64,000 nucleotides of DNA from Avena insularis (lineage: Eukaryota; Streptophyta; Magnoliopsida; Poales; Poaceae). The stretch spans positions 324,353,305 to 324,417,304 of the forward strand of contig CM042689.1 of the NCBI GenBank assembly GCA_023614405.1. Direction: 5' to 3'. Both the position numbers and the translations under genes were made by a program. Under the pieces are notes generated by a model. The model saw only the letters and a list, made by a program, of their open reading frames with translations. It was not told where the DNA came from and did not search any database. Shown piece after piece: positions 12,016-22,383 of the stretch (within the stretch, counting starts at the first letter, position 1; each line of letters begins with the position of its first letter).

Positions 12016-13621
12016 AAATGCATAGCATTACTTATGCACAACAACATATTGCTTCTTTAAACATTAGTCCTTACCGGACCAATAATGCAGATTTCAAATA
12101 TTGGATCTTATGTCGTCTCGAAGACCGTGAGTGTATAATCTTGCAACCACAAAAGGCAAGTTCACACTTGCTCATGTCCTTTGGTTATTTTCTATAAGGT
12201 ATTTTACAAATCCAGTGTTGTCATCACCTGCATTTGAAAAAGGTCTGAAAACACTATTTTCATAGTAATGTGATTATAGGTTATTTACCATGAGGTAATA
12301 ACCTACTATGAAAGTTCCGGTGGTAAAGGAACATATTGTCTAGGACTTAACAACCAATGTCGCCAGTGATTCTTGTGCCGTATATCACGCGTTAACCATG
12401 AAATTTGGAATGGGACGGAGAAGTCAGCTGTATCTTCTTCCTCTCGCATGTAGCCGAATGTGCAGGTCGTGGCTGTTATCCTCGTAGCATGCATATTAAT
12501 TGGTAATTCGTAGAGGATATGCAGCATATGGGTGGGATCCCTCAACGTCCCATGATAGTTCTGACATCTAACGGTCTGTAAAAACCATTGCCGTATTCAA
12601 TATGTGGGCATGGTGTACACCAAGGAGGCATGCGAGGTCGCGAAGGGGGAAGTTATTAGCTTGGATCATCTACTGGGCCCCACACCATAGGAAGTGTGTA
12701 CGGGAAAGATCGCCCGGTTGTGCAACAAGGATTTGATCTCTCATGGGTAAAGTAACGCACCTCTGCAGAGTGTAAGAACTGTAACTTGTTACTCCCTGTT
12801 CTGGGAAGGAGCTGCAAACACGGCGGGAAAGGAACTCCATGAAAGTTCTGGTAAACCTGTGAAGGCTGACGGACATAGATTTTCAGAATAAAAGCAACCT
12901 TTGAAGAAATGATTACGAAAACTTGCATGGCCTACGACCTATGGTCTGTGGCTGTAGATATAGTGCATCAAACACTCCTTTTCTAGTGAACTTGGTGAGT
13001 ACGCTTGTACTCAAAGTATCTTCTTAACCCTTGCTAGGTTCTAAAGCCAGTACAGACGATATCTACATCAAGTCATGCTCTAGGAATCATCATCAAAAGC
13101 TAAAGCTCTTCAATGAAGTCAAGAAAGTCAACACATACATCAACTCAAGGAAAGACGAAGTGGCTGATTAGATAAGAATAAAATCTCTAGCCATAGAACC
13201 TACTTCTATAGAGTATTGCAATAGCAGCAATGCAAGCCTCAATAGTTTTGATACTAGACTATTAGTATATTAGATTTGAGTTGATTATTTATAATTCTTC
13301 TTTGTAAGAAGATTCTTTCTCTCTCTTTAACCTAGAATGTTCTCTGGATCTTGTGTAAATAGTTGAGTTGTAACCTATAGTCATGTCTTGGACCTGCTGT
13401 GTTTCTGTTGTACCACTCTGAGGGATGTAATACTAGTGAACGGTGTTTCATTGGTGTTATGTCAACGACTATAGTGTAATACATCATGAAGTGGTATGCT
13501 AGGTCACCGCACTGAACAAGGAGACCGAAAATAGCGAGCAAGAACAGCGAGCTTGAGCAAGTTTTCCGGTGTTTTTTGGGAGAAAGAAAGAAGGTGGCTT
13601 TGAGGAGGCAGCCTAGAGGGG
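12016..13621. other. Unassigned non-coding repeat-like DNA
   Basis: No coding domain is visible on either strand. The longest open frames are 90 codons or less and lack family motifs. The texture (mixed GC, scattered stops, phrases such as GGTGAGTACGCTTGTACTCA near 12992) resembles the non-coding interior of large Gypsy elements. The last bases, up to 13621, run naturally into the DNA at 14399 once the Cassandra insertion is ignored. Confidence 0.35.
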
Positions 13622-13626
13622 CCCAG

Positions 13627-13910
13627 TGTGATACCCTGGCGCATGGCTCAATAGGATTGATAGGAAACCCATACCAATAAGTTGCAACTTCTTTTCCGGA
13701 AGCTCATTCGAAAAGAACTCTAAGGTTAAGCGTGCTTGGCCTAGAGCAATTCTAGGATGGGTGATCGACCGGGAAGTGGGTAACCGGGTGCGCATGAGTG
13801 AGGAAAAAGTGCGCAGAAAAGACTAGTGTTGGTCTGTGGGGCTAGTCTAGAGATCCTATTGAGCTGCCAGAAGTGACAGCCGTCGGTCCGGAGTGACCGG
13901 GGGTGTTACA
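13627..13910 (+). repeat. Cassandra 5' LTR
   Basis: 284 bp, TGTGATACCC to GGGTGTTACA, same length as its partner at 14110-14393. It contains the 5S-like segment at 13715-13777. Confidence 0.92.
13715..13777 (+). promoter_or_regulatory. 5S rRNA-like segment with polymerase III promoter boxes (5' LTR)
   Basis: The phrases GGTTAAGCGTGCTTGG and TAGGATGGGTGA..GACCGGGAAG match plant 5S rRNA box A and box C regions with a few changes. In Cassandra this segment is thought to supply an internal polymerase III promoter. This copy has GATC where 5S and the 3' LTR have GACC. The copy in the 3' LTR is at 14198-14260. Confidence 0.85.
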
Positions 13911-13913
13911 AAT

Positions 13914-13925
13914 TGGTATCAGAGC
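13914..13925 (+). promoter_or_regulatory. Cassandra primer-binding site (tRNA-Met)
   Basis: TGGTATCAGAGC, three bases after the end of the 5' LTR, as in other Cassandra elements. Confidence 0.9.
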
Positions 13926-14109
13926 TGACCCTCGCGGTTACATGGGCGTGTGCGGGTCAGTGGCGGACATGTGTAGCATGGCGCGTGTGGCCCGGAGTGG
14001 ACACGGCATGGCAATGTGCCAGCACTGGACGCACAGACGTGTACCAAGAGGGGACGTTCCTGGCTTGTGGTTGATCGACGAGGACATCGATCTTCTAAGG
14101 GTGGGTGTA

Positions 14110-14393
14110 TGTGAGACCCTGGCGCATGGCTCAATAGGATTGATAGGAAACCCATACCAATAAGTTGCAACTTTTTTTTCGGAAGCTCATTCGAAAAGAA
14201 CTCTAAGGTTAAGCGTGCTTGGCCTAGAGAAATTCTAGGATGGGTGACCGACCGGGAAGTGGGTAACCGGGTGCACATGAGTGAGGACAAAGTGCGCAGA
14301 AAAGACTAGTGTTGGTCTATGGGGCTAGTCTAGAGATCCTATTGAGCTGCCAGAAGTGACAGTCGTCGGTCCGGAGTGACCCGGTGTGTTACA
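14110..14393 (+). repeat. Cassandra 3' LTR
   Basis: 284 bp, TGTGAGACCC to GTGTGTTACA, with its 5S-like segment at 14198-14260. It is followed at once by the CCCAG target duplication. Confidence 0.92.
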
Positions 14394-14398
14394 CCCAG

Positions 14399-14838
14399 TG
14401 GGCCAGACCCCCCAGGCGCCGCCACCTAGTAGGCCACGCCTACCAGGGGTCTGGTGGCCTGGGGTGGCCCCCTGGGTCACCTTAGGTGCCACTCTGCCCC
14501 TTTTTCGAGGAAAAAATATTTTGAATTTTTCAGAAAACTTTCTTTTTGGCCAATTTTCAGGGTATGAAAATTGATTTTCTCGCAGAAACAGTTTTTTCAG
14601 AAGAAGCAAAAGCAAACCAAAATCCAAACTACAGGAGCTCTAAGAAACTCAAACAAGCAAACAACTAGTAAAACTAAAGCTAAAGCAAAGACTAGGAAGG
14701 AGAAATGAAAAAGAAAGCAAGTATAACCACAGTGGAAACATTATTGTGTTCATTAAAATCCTTTTGTTAACAAGGTTGATCAAGTCTTATTACCAAAACA
14801 ATCTTATATGAAACAAAACTTTGCATTCCACAAGGTGA
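14399..14838 (-). other. Non-coding interior of minus-strand Gypsy element
   Basis: GC-rich (14399-14500), then AT-rich DNA with no open frame of note, lying downstream of the gag-protease frame on the minus strand. Here a complete Gypsy element would carry reverse transcriptase; nothing resembling it is present. It continues leftward past the Cassandra insertion to at least 13561. Confidence 0.55.
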
Positions 14839-17388
14839 TTATGTTACCTCATACTTGATAGCAATTGTCCCAATCATAATAGTTTCAAAATTTTCTTGTG
14901 GAATGGGACAATATATTTCTCCAACCTTGATGCCCTCAATATTTTCAATGGAATTCAGACAATAGCTCTTAACAACCTTCTTGGGGAAATAGACAGTGTG
15001 CTCTTTGTCATTAATATTGAACGTTACTTTTCCTTGATTACAATTGATGACAGCACATGTAGTATTAAGAAAAGGTCTCCCAAGAATAATACACATATTA
15101 TCATCTTCAGGCATTTCAAGCACAACAAAATCAGTTAAGACCATGCAATTATGATCAACTTGAATAGGAACATCCTCACATATACCAACAGGAACAGTAG
15201 TTGACTTATCAGCCATTTGCAAAAATGTATCAGCTGGTATCAGCTTTTCTAGCTGGAGTCTCTTATAGAGAGAAAAAGGCATAACACTAACTCCAGCTCC
15301 CAAATCACATAAAGCAGTTCTAACATAATTATTCTTAATAGAGCAAGGAATAGTTGGTATACCTGGATCACCAAGTTTCTTTGGAACCTTACCATCGAAG
15401 GAATAATTAGCAATTAGAGTAGAAATCTCCTCATTAGGAATCTTCCTTTTATTAGAGACAATATCCTTCATATACTTTGAATAAGGAGGCAAATTAATAG
15501 CATCAGTCAAAGGAATTTGCAAGAATAAATGTTTCATCCACTCACAAAACTTGCTGTAGTGTTCTTCCTCCTTTGACTTGTGTTTCTTACCTGTAAAAGG
15601 CATAGGTTTCTACACCCAAGGTTCTCTCTCTTTACCATTTTTATTAGCAATAAAATCTTCCTTAGTGTAACTAGTGTTCTTAGTGTGCTTCTCAGGTTCT
15701 TCCTCATCTTCCTCCTTATCAGGAGCATCATTATTATCATTACCACTCTCAGTTTCAGCATCAGAGATAGCTATACTATTAGGATCTACAGCAGGTTCAA
15801 GTGGTTCCTCGACTTTGTTATATTTCCTTTTATTCCTCTTACGAGGACTACCACTATCCTCACCTTGTTGGGAATCCTGCTCTATTATTTTAGGGTGTCC
15901 TTCAGGATATAAAGGATCTTGAGTAGCTATACCACTCCTAGTTCTAATTCCATAAGCATGTTTATCTCCTGAAGCATTAACTAGCATATCCTTTTGTACC
16001 TTAGCAAGTTGATCAAGTTGGGTTTGAACCATTTGAAAGTGTTTACAAAGCATTTTAATGTCATTAGAAGTTCTTTCCACAATATCTTTCAACTCATGGA
16101 TAGCTCTAGAGTTTTCCAATAAATGATTCTGAACTTGTTTATTAAAATACCCTTGTTTAACAATGAAAGTATCAAGTTCCTCTAAACATTGATCGGGAGG
16201 CTTACCATAAGGAATATCACCTTCATCAGAGTGTTGGAGAGAGTGTACCTCAATAGTAGATGAGTGGGGAATTGTCTTACATAATTCTTCTATAGGAGGT
16301 AGATTCTTCACATCTTCAGCTCTAATACCTTTCTCCTTTAGACACTTCTTAGTTTCCTTCATCACTTCATCATTTAATGCAATAACTCCCCTCTTATTTT
16401 TTGTTGGTGTTGGAACTGGTTCAGGAACAACTGGTTCGAGTAATAGGCTCTGTGTATTCAGCTCGTTGAAGTCCAATCATCATAATTCTTGCTTATCTTG
16501 GTCATTAATTCTTCAGATCAGAGGAGTCCTTTTCCTGAAAACACAATCAGCAAAGCTATCTAGGTAGGTCCTAGAATCATCAGTTAGTCCATTATAATAA
16601 ATATCAAGAAGCTCATTCTTAGGCAATGGACATCCAGGATGTGCATGAATCAAGGCACATAATCTTTTCCATGACTCAGGCAATTTCTCTTCTTATCCCT
16701 GTTTAAAATCAAAAAGTCTCTACAAAGCAGCATGTCTAGCACTAGGAGGAAAATATTTCTGAAAGAAATAAGCAATCAAGCAATCAGGGCTATCAATGGA
16801 ACCAGGAGGTAATCTATTAAACCAAGCCCTAGCTTCTCCTTTTAGTGAAAAAGGGAAGATCTTAGCAACAAATTACTTGTGCATCTTAAAATCATCAGAG
16901 AACAAAGCACTCATAGTAGAAAGCTCATTCATATGAGCCACAACACTCTCATTTTCAGTCCAACAAAAAGGTTCTTTCTCAACAATATCTAAATAAGATA
17001 AATCAAGAGAGAAATCATAATCTTCATCTTTAATATCTATGGGAGAAGTGGCAAACTTAGGATTAGAGGACAACTTAGGCATAATAGTACGTCTAGAAAG
17101 GAGACTCTTCGTAGCACTAGTACCATGTGTGTTTGGGCACTCTTCAACAAAATCATCACTGAACTATGTGTAACCATCATTAATATCATAACTCTCACTA
17201 GCCTTAGGTGAGCTAACAGGTGTAACAGTGTCTTCACTAGGAGTTTCGGTATTTCCTAGACTAGCCATAGTAGCATCTAGAAAAGGACCTAATGAACCAC
17301 TCGCATCAAGCACAGTAGAAGTAACATCATGAGCATCAAAAGCAGTTTCAGACTCAGCAGTAGTAGCAGTGTGTGTAGCATGTGACAA
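14839..17388 (-). pseudogene. Athila-like Gypsy gag-protease, with stops
   Basis: This encodes Gag and the aspartic protease of a Gypsy element. From the 5' side: a serine/threonine-rich leader (17388-17164); a Gag core at about 16870-16700 with KGEARAWFNRLPPGSI, the plant retrotransposon Gag signature; then a charged, partly coiled-coil middle (16476-15610); then a retropepsin-like domain (15603-14839) with CDLGAGVSVMPFSLYKRL, holding the catalytic Asp in D-L-G-A-G (an Asp-Ser/Thr-Gly variant) and a later IILGRPFLNTT. Stops interrupt it near 17161, 16873, 16723, 16697 and 15607. At 15607 a TAG separates the open gag frame from an otherwise continuous protease frame. No reverse transcriptase or integrase follows, so the element is a deletion derivative or belongs to a non-autonomous group. 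The Athila-like call rests on the protease motif and the Asp-type primer site. Confidence 0.85.
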
Positions 17389-17557
17389 GCTTACTTATAA
17401 CAGACGGTGAATCAAGAGCAACAGAGGTGTTTAGGACTGTACTTCTTCTTGTAGTGGATGGTAAAATAGGGAACTTTCCATCACCAGACTTCCCCATGAT
17501 GAAAGGAGTAGCAGTGAACAATAATAGATCCAAGTGAACTTACAAATAAAGCTATGC

Positions 17558-17575
17558 TCCCCGGCAACGGCGCCA
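17558..17575 (-). promoter_or_regulatory. Primer-binding site, tRNA-Asp type
   Basis: On the minus strand it reads TGGCGCCGTTGCCGGGGA, complementary to the 3' end of plant tRNA-Asp and typical of Athila-like Gypsy elements of cereals. It lies 11 bases inside the LTR boundary. Confidence 0.9.
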
Positions 17576-17586
17576 GAAAATAGTCT

Positions 17587-18959
17587 TGATGACCCACAAG
17601 TATAGGGTATCGCAACAGTCTTCGAGGGTAGTATTACCCAATTTATTGATTTGACACAAGGGAGCCAAAGAATACTTGCAAGCCTTAACAACTGAGTTGT
17701 CAGTTCAGTTGCACCTGGAAATAGTTCTTGCTCACATAAGTTTATTAGTAGCAACAGTTTATAGTAGCAACAACAAAGCAACAACAACAGTGAAACAGGA
17801 GCAATAGTAACAGTAACGGTAATAAAGAGGATTCGAAAAGGTAGGCATAGGGATGGATGGACGGGCGTTGCATGGACGAGTCTAAACATATAACTTCAAG
17901 ATCTAGGGCATTGCAGATAAATAATAACAAGCATCCAAGTACTAAACAATCCTAGGCATGTGCTCCAAATATAGTCATATGTGTTCACAATGAGAACTTG
18001 CACAACATCTTCTGTCCAGCCAGCCCATGGCAGCAGGGCCTCTAGGGAACTACTGGCAATTAAGGTGCTCCTTTTAATACAGCACTGGAGCAAAGCATTA
18101 ACACTCCGTGAACACATGTGATCCTCACACCACAGCCATCCCCTCCCGTTGTCCCAATTATTGTCACTTTGGGGCCTTTGGATCCGGACAATGATATGTG
18201 TACACAACTTGCAGATAAGATCACAAACAATACTAGCATAATGATTCAATAATAAGTTCAGATCTGAGATCATGGCACTCGGGCCCTAGTGACAAGCATT
18301 AAGCACAACAAGTTGCAACAAAGTCAAATAGCACTAATAGAGATACTAGGCACTATGCCCTAACAGATCTTATTCGATTACATGATAGAACTCATCCAAT
18401 CCCTACCATCCCCAAGCCTACAGCGGGGGATTACTCACTCATGGATGAGGGAAACATCGGTGGTTGATGGAGATGCGTTGGTGATGACGATGGCGATGAT
18501 CCTCTCCAAATTCCCCGTCCCGGCAGGGTGCCAGAACGGAGTTTCTAGATCCAAATCTTGGTTTCTGGTGGCGGCGACAGAGCGGAACTCTTTCTGGAAA
18601 ACTATCGAACCCCCCTCGATTTTTAGGTCGAAAGGCAACTTATAGGCATTAGCACGCAGGAGGCTGGGTGGTGGCCACACCCTCCCAGCGAGGTCGTGGT
18701 CCCACGCCTGGGGTGGGTCTGGGGCCCCCAGCCCCCCTTCGTCTCTTCTTCTGGCTCCGTGGATCTTCTGGTGAAATTTAGTTTTTGGCATATTTTCCGG
18801 GATTTTTCCTGATAGTTCATTTTCTGCACAAAAACAAGATACCAAGGTAATTCTGCTGAAAACAGCATCAGTCCGTGTTAGTTGTATCCAAATCACACAA
18901 GTTTAGAGGAGAAACAATAGCAAAGTGTTCGAGAAAGTAGATACGTTTTGGACGTATCA
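17587..18959 (-). repeat. 5' LTR of minus-strand Athila-like Gypsy (1373 bp)
   Basis: On the minus strand it begins TGATACGTCCAAAACGTATC and ends CTATACTTGTGGGTCATCA, the usual ends of this group. The primer site follows on the left. On the right the DNA changes at 18960 to the interior of a plus-strand Gypsy, so this is an insertion junction. The expected target duplication begins AGAGG at 18960; its partner is not in the window. A GC-rich segment (18680-18750) is the likely promoter/leader region. Confidence 0.88.
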
Positions 18960-20083
18960 AGAGGGAAACATGGTTTTATCCATCTCAATGATGTTAAGTT
19001 TCCCTGTTTTATGTTGAAAGCTTTAAAGTTGCATCTGTTTTGTCTTCCTATGCTTGTGGGCTTTTGTTTCAACAATTCGTTTTCTCATGATACCCCCATG
19101 CATAGGAAGTGGGTTAGACTCAAGTGTGTTGGTTATTTGCTTCTTGATGCTCTCTTTCACTTCAAATATATATATCCCATGTGAGCATCTTTGGAAGTTT
19201 CAAGCCTAACTTAAAGGAATTAAAGAAAAGTACTTGTTGGGAGATAACGCAAGAGTTTTGTCGAGTCTTGGAAGTTATTACCTCAGTAATAACCGCTCCT
19301 TATCCTTTTTGTTTTGGTTTTTGTGTCAAGTTCAACTAGATTTGTGAAGTAGAGGAGTTGTGAAAAGTGGCTGTCCTGGGACAGATTTTTGTGATGCACC
19401 GTAAAAATTCATGAGGGAGCTCAGTACGTCGGATGGAGCTGCATTTTTTTGTTCTTGTTCTCCAAGTTGTTACCCAACTTCCATTAGTTCTGCACTTTTT
19501 GATTTGAGCAACAAAGGGTTTTCGGAAAAATCAACCTTTACCTGCTGGTCTGTTTTGACAGATTTCTGCTATCATTTGCATTTGCCTCTTATAGAAGCTT
19601 TTGTTTTGATGGAGTTGAAGTGTGAACTTAAAGGTTTATTGTTTTTCTTACACTAATGTTGTCATTGAGTTTGTGCAAGAGTTTTGTATGAAGGAAATTC
19701 TCAGGAGAAAGAGAGAAGGATTCTGCAGAGTTCGTCTTTGAATAGGTAAAAGTGGTGAAAACAGAAGTTTCGTGAAACCCCAATCTTTTTATATTTTTAA
19801 TGTTTTTAATACATAGGGGAAGTTATGAGACGAAACTGTAGAGGAAATGGAGCCCGGGGTGGATAAACCCACCCCAGGCGCGGGCCCAGCCTGGCCGCAC
19901 CTGAGGGGGGTGTTCCCCCCTCGAACTCCGTCTCCGCCTCGTTTCCGTGTCAAAACCTTCCTTATGCATTGAAACTTCATAATATATAACCCCCTGAATC
20001 GCCCTAGGTTCATGCATCGTGGTCTCGTCGTGTTTTCGTTTCAATCTGTTTCAGTCAGGAAATCTTCTCAAGTTTAGAGCACC

Positions 20084-20422
20084 ATGGCCTCTGCCAACGA
20101 CAAAGGCAAGAAGCCTGTGGAGATAGAGTTGGAAGAACAAACCACCGCAGGAACAAGGGAAAGGAAACCTACTTTTGTAGGAGCAATTAACACTGTGGAT
20201 GCTTTTTCTCGTCACATGCAAGGAATCATAGTCTTCGGTCCAGAACTCAGATACTGCCCTGAGGCAGCAGAAGCCCTTCGAACCACCAACGAGTTTTGTG
20301 ATAAGTACCGTGCTTTGAGGGTGAAGGTGGATATGCTTCAAGAGGAGAATAACATGCTTCATAAGATGCTGAAAGATTTTCTGACCCGTGACAAGAGAAC
20401 ACCACCACCACCGAGGGAGTAA
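20084..20422 (+). CDS. Small retrotransposon ORF with coiled coil, function unknown
   Basis: An intact frame of 112 codons starting in a good plant initiation context (CACCATGGCC) and ending TAA. It starts MASANDKGKKPVEIELEEQ and is rich in Lys/Glu near the amino end. Residues 65-105 are heptad-like (LRVKVDMLQEENNMLHKML), so a short coiled coil is likely, followed by a basic, proline-rich tail. No catalytic motif, signal peptide or membrane segment is seen. It lies in the 3' interior of a Gypsy element, where some Athila-like elements carry an extra ORF. I do not recognise a named family. Its openness in a decayed neighbourhood is notable, but it is short enough to be chance survival. Confidence 0.45.
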   Translation: MASANDKGKKPVEIELEEQTTAGTRERKPTFVGAINTVDAFSRHMQGIIVFGPELRYCPEAAEALRTTNEFCDKYRALRVKVDMLQEENNMLHKMLKDFLTRDKRTPPPPRE

Positions 20423-20458
20423 TTTGTCATCAGGTTTGGCATCCCCTTGGCTTGTTCC

Positions 20459-20471
20459 AAGCTTGGGGGAG
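20459..20471 (+). other. Internal copy of the polypurine tract motif
   Basis: AAGCTTGGGGGAG, the same motif as the tract before the 3' LTR (AGCTTGGGGGAG at 22371-22382). It lies about 40 bases after the small ORF. It could be a central polypurine tract or the relic of an ancestral LTR junction; GTGTCGCGG follows rather than a TG-type LTR start. Confidence 0.45.
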
Positions 20472-22370
20472 TGTCGCGGTATCACCACCATTATCTTTTA
20501 TCCTTTACCTTTTTAGTGGATTCATATATGTGGTAGAGAGGTTATCTTATAGTTTGGTTTGCATGTGGAAGTATCTCTCCTTTAGTTGATTATCTATGCA
20601 TCCCTTGGTGTGAGTGCCTTTATTGAATATTAATGAGAAGTCTCATCTTTTACTTTTTGCACTTATTATTTTAGTTTGCAATCTCTATTATATGATGGAT
20701 CTTGTTGTTCAGTATTGGCACCACTTTGGGATCATCAAGTGGATCTAAATTGGTTTTGGCAAACCGAGTTCTGGTCAGTGGCATTAGTTTGAAAGAAAAA
20801 GAAAGAAAGAAAAGGCTTGCAGGTATTTGGTATCATTTGTTTTCTTTCTTGTTGGCTCATAATCTTAGTATTCTTTATTTAAGATTTTTTTGTGTCTTCA
20901 AGGAAGATTGCATGTTTGGCTTTATTACTTGTATGTTTGCTTGTTTCTTTCAACTCTCTTGCTTGCTACCCAACCTTCCTAGCCAAAAACCTGTTTTGAG
21001 AAGGCATACTTCTCATGTTTCCAAAATCCTTTGAACCAAAACTTTTGCCACTTGTGCCCACCATATCTACCTAGTAGCTTTTTCTATTCCAAGAAAATTC
21101 TCTAGCTTCATCTACCTTTCGAATTAAAAAGTATTTTGTTATGTGAAAACTAGTTAGTAAACTCTCACGAACTTGATGGCACACCTTATTCCGTTGCCCC
21201 TAATAGACTTGAACCATTGTGAACATCGAAGTTGTATATGCTTGCATCTATACATTGGAATTAGCAGAACCGTGCTATCACGGGGAACATTTTCAACATT
21301 GCACTTGTACTCTGTACACAGTTGATATCGTGCTATTTTGTCTATGGATGTCAACGGTGTGAAATAAAGAGGGAACTTATAAGTCCATGGAGTTTGTATC
21401 CTGTGTTAGAGAAACGTCTGGGCCGCTAGCCTAAGCCATGCTTAATCATGGTGGAAACTTGCAGCATCACCATAGTGAGTGATCTGTGAAACATCCTCAA
21501 TAAAAAGCTATGCACATAGTAAATAAAAAGATCGTTGAGATGCTCATTGTCTGCTTGCCTTGTCATTTTGGTTATGGGAAAGCTCTTGTACCATGTGCAA
21601 GGGGTACCCCGTTGGCGGTTCTCAATGATATGCAAATACTTACAATGATAAGAACTTACCTGGGCACAAAGTTGAGTATGCATGAGGAGTGGCCCTCATA
21701 TTCAAGGGACATGAGATTGCCAACTTATATTTCGTCAAGCATATACTCCATATATGTTCACTTTAACCTTAATCATCTCAAGATGCTTATGATAGGGGCA
21801 ATGAAGGATCAAAGCTAGTAAGTACCATAATATTTTGGAAGCTCTTTATGATTTGTAATCCCTGCTTCCCTCTATAAAGGGACCTTTCTCCCACTCAGAA
21901 AGTTGAGTCAGTAAACCTACTTCCTCTCTATCTCCAGCAAGCTTTTGAATTGTTGTGTTTCAAGCATTCATATGGTGATTTATTCAATCATGTTCTTTAT
22001 CTTCCTTGTTTGCACAAAACTCTTATCTATTGAGTATTACTTTGAAAGCCTTCGCTTATGAAAAACCTTAGCAAAGAGTGTTCCTATTTTGAAACTTCTA
22101 CAAAAAGCTTTTGTGAAACTGTTTACCAGGTGTTCTCTGACCAAGGACATGTTTTCCAATTCTAATTATGATTTATCTTTATGCATCTCTATTGTGACTG
22201 ATGTACTTGGTTGCAAGCTGAGTTATATAATGGTAAGTTGTTTTCTTCTATAAGTTGTGCAATGGTAAGTGTGATGCTTCTTGTTCGTATTCTTTTATCG
22301 ACACTTCACTCCATAAACCTATGGACATGTTTATTGAGCTCAGTTTTCACTTGGGGACAAGCGAAGTCTA

Positions 22371-22382
22371 AGCTTGGGGGAG
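22371..22382 (+). promoter_or_regulatory. Polypurine tract of plus-strand Gypsy
   Basis: AGCTTGGGGGAG directly precedes the LTR start TGATACG at 22384. This fixes the orientation of the element. Confidence 0.85.
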
Positions 22383-22383
22383 T

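Larger units (their letters stand above)
13627..14393 (+). mobile_element. Cassandra TRIM retrotransposon, complete
   Basis: This is a terminal-repeat retrotransposon in miniature of 767 bp. It has two 284-bp LTRs (13627-13910 and 14110-14393) beginning TGTGA and ending GTTACA, and an interior of 199 bp. A tRNA-Met primer site lies at 13914-13925 and a purine run (AAGGGTGGGTG) precedes the second LTR. It encodes no protein. The flanks carry a perfect 5-bp duplication, CCCAG, at 13622-13626 and 14394-14398, so the element is whole. Each LTR contains a 5S-rRNA-like segment, the hallmark of Cassandra. By eye the LTRs differ at about a dozen positions, roughly 4%, so the insertion is not very recent. 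Movement would need enzymes from other retrotransposons. Confidence 0.93.
18960..22383 (+). mobile_element. Interior of plus-strand Gypsy element (3' part)
   Basis: This is about 3.4 kb leading into a polypurine tract and 3' LTR. It has no pol domain and only one plausible frame, at 20084-20422. The texture matches the 3' non-coding interior of Athila-like elements of Triticeae, with long T-rich phrases and a GC-rich island at 19850-19960. Its 5' part was displaced by the minus-strand Gypsy inserted at 18959/18960. Confidence 0.65.

Noticed and set aside
17431..17889. Minus-strand frame of 152 codons
   Set aside because: It runs across the primer-binding site and LTR start of the Gypsy element, is low in complexity (Leu/Cys runs from CAACAACAG triplets), and has no family match.
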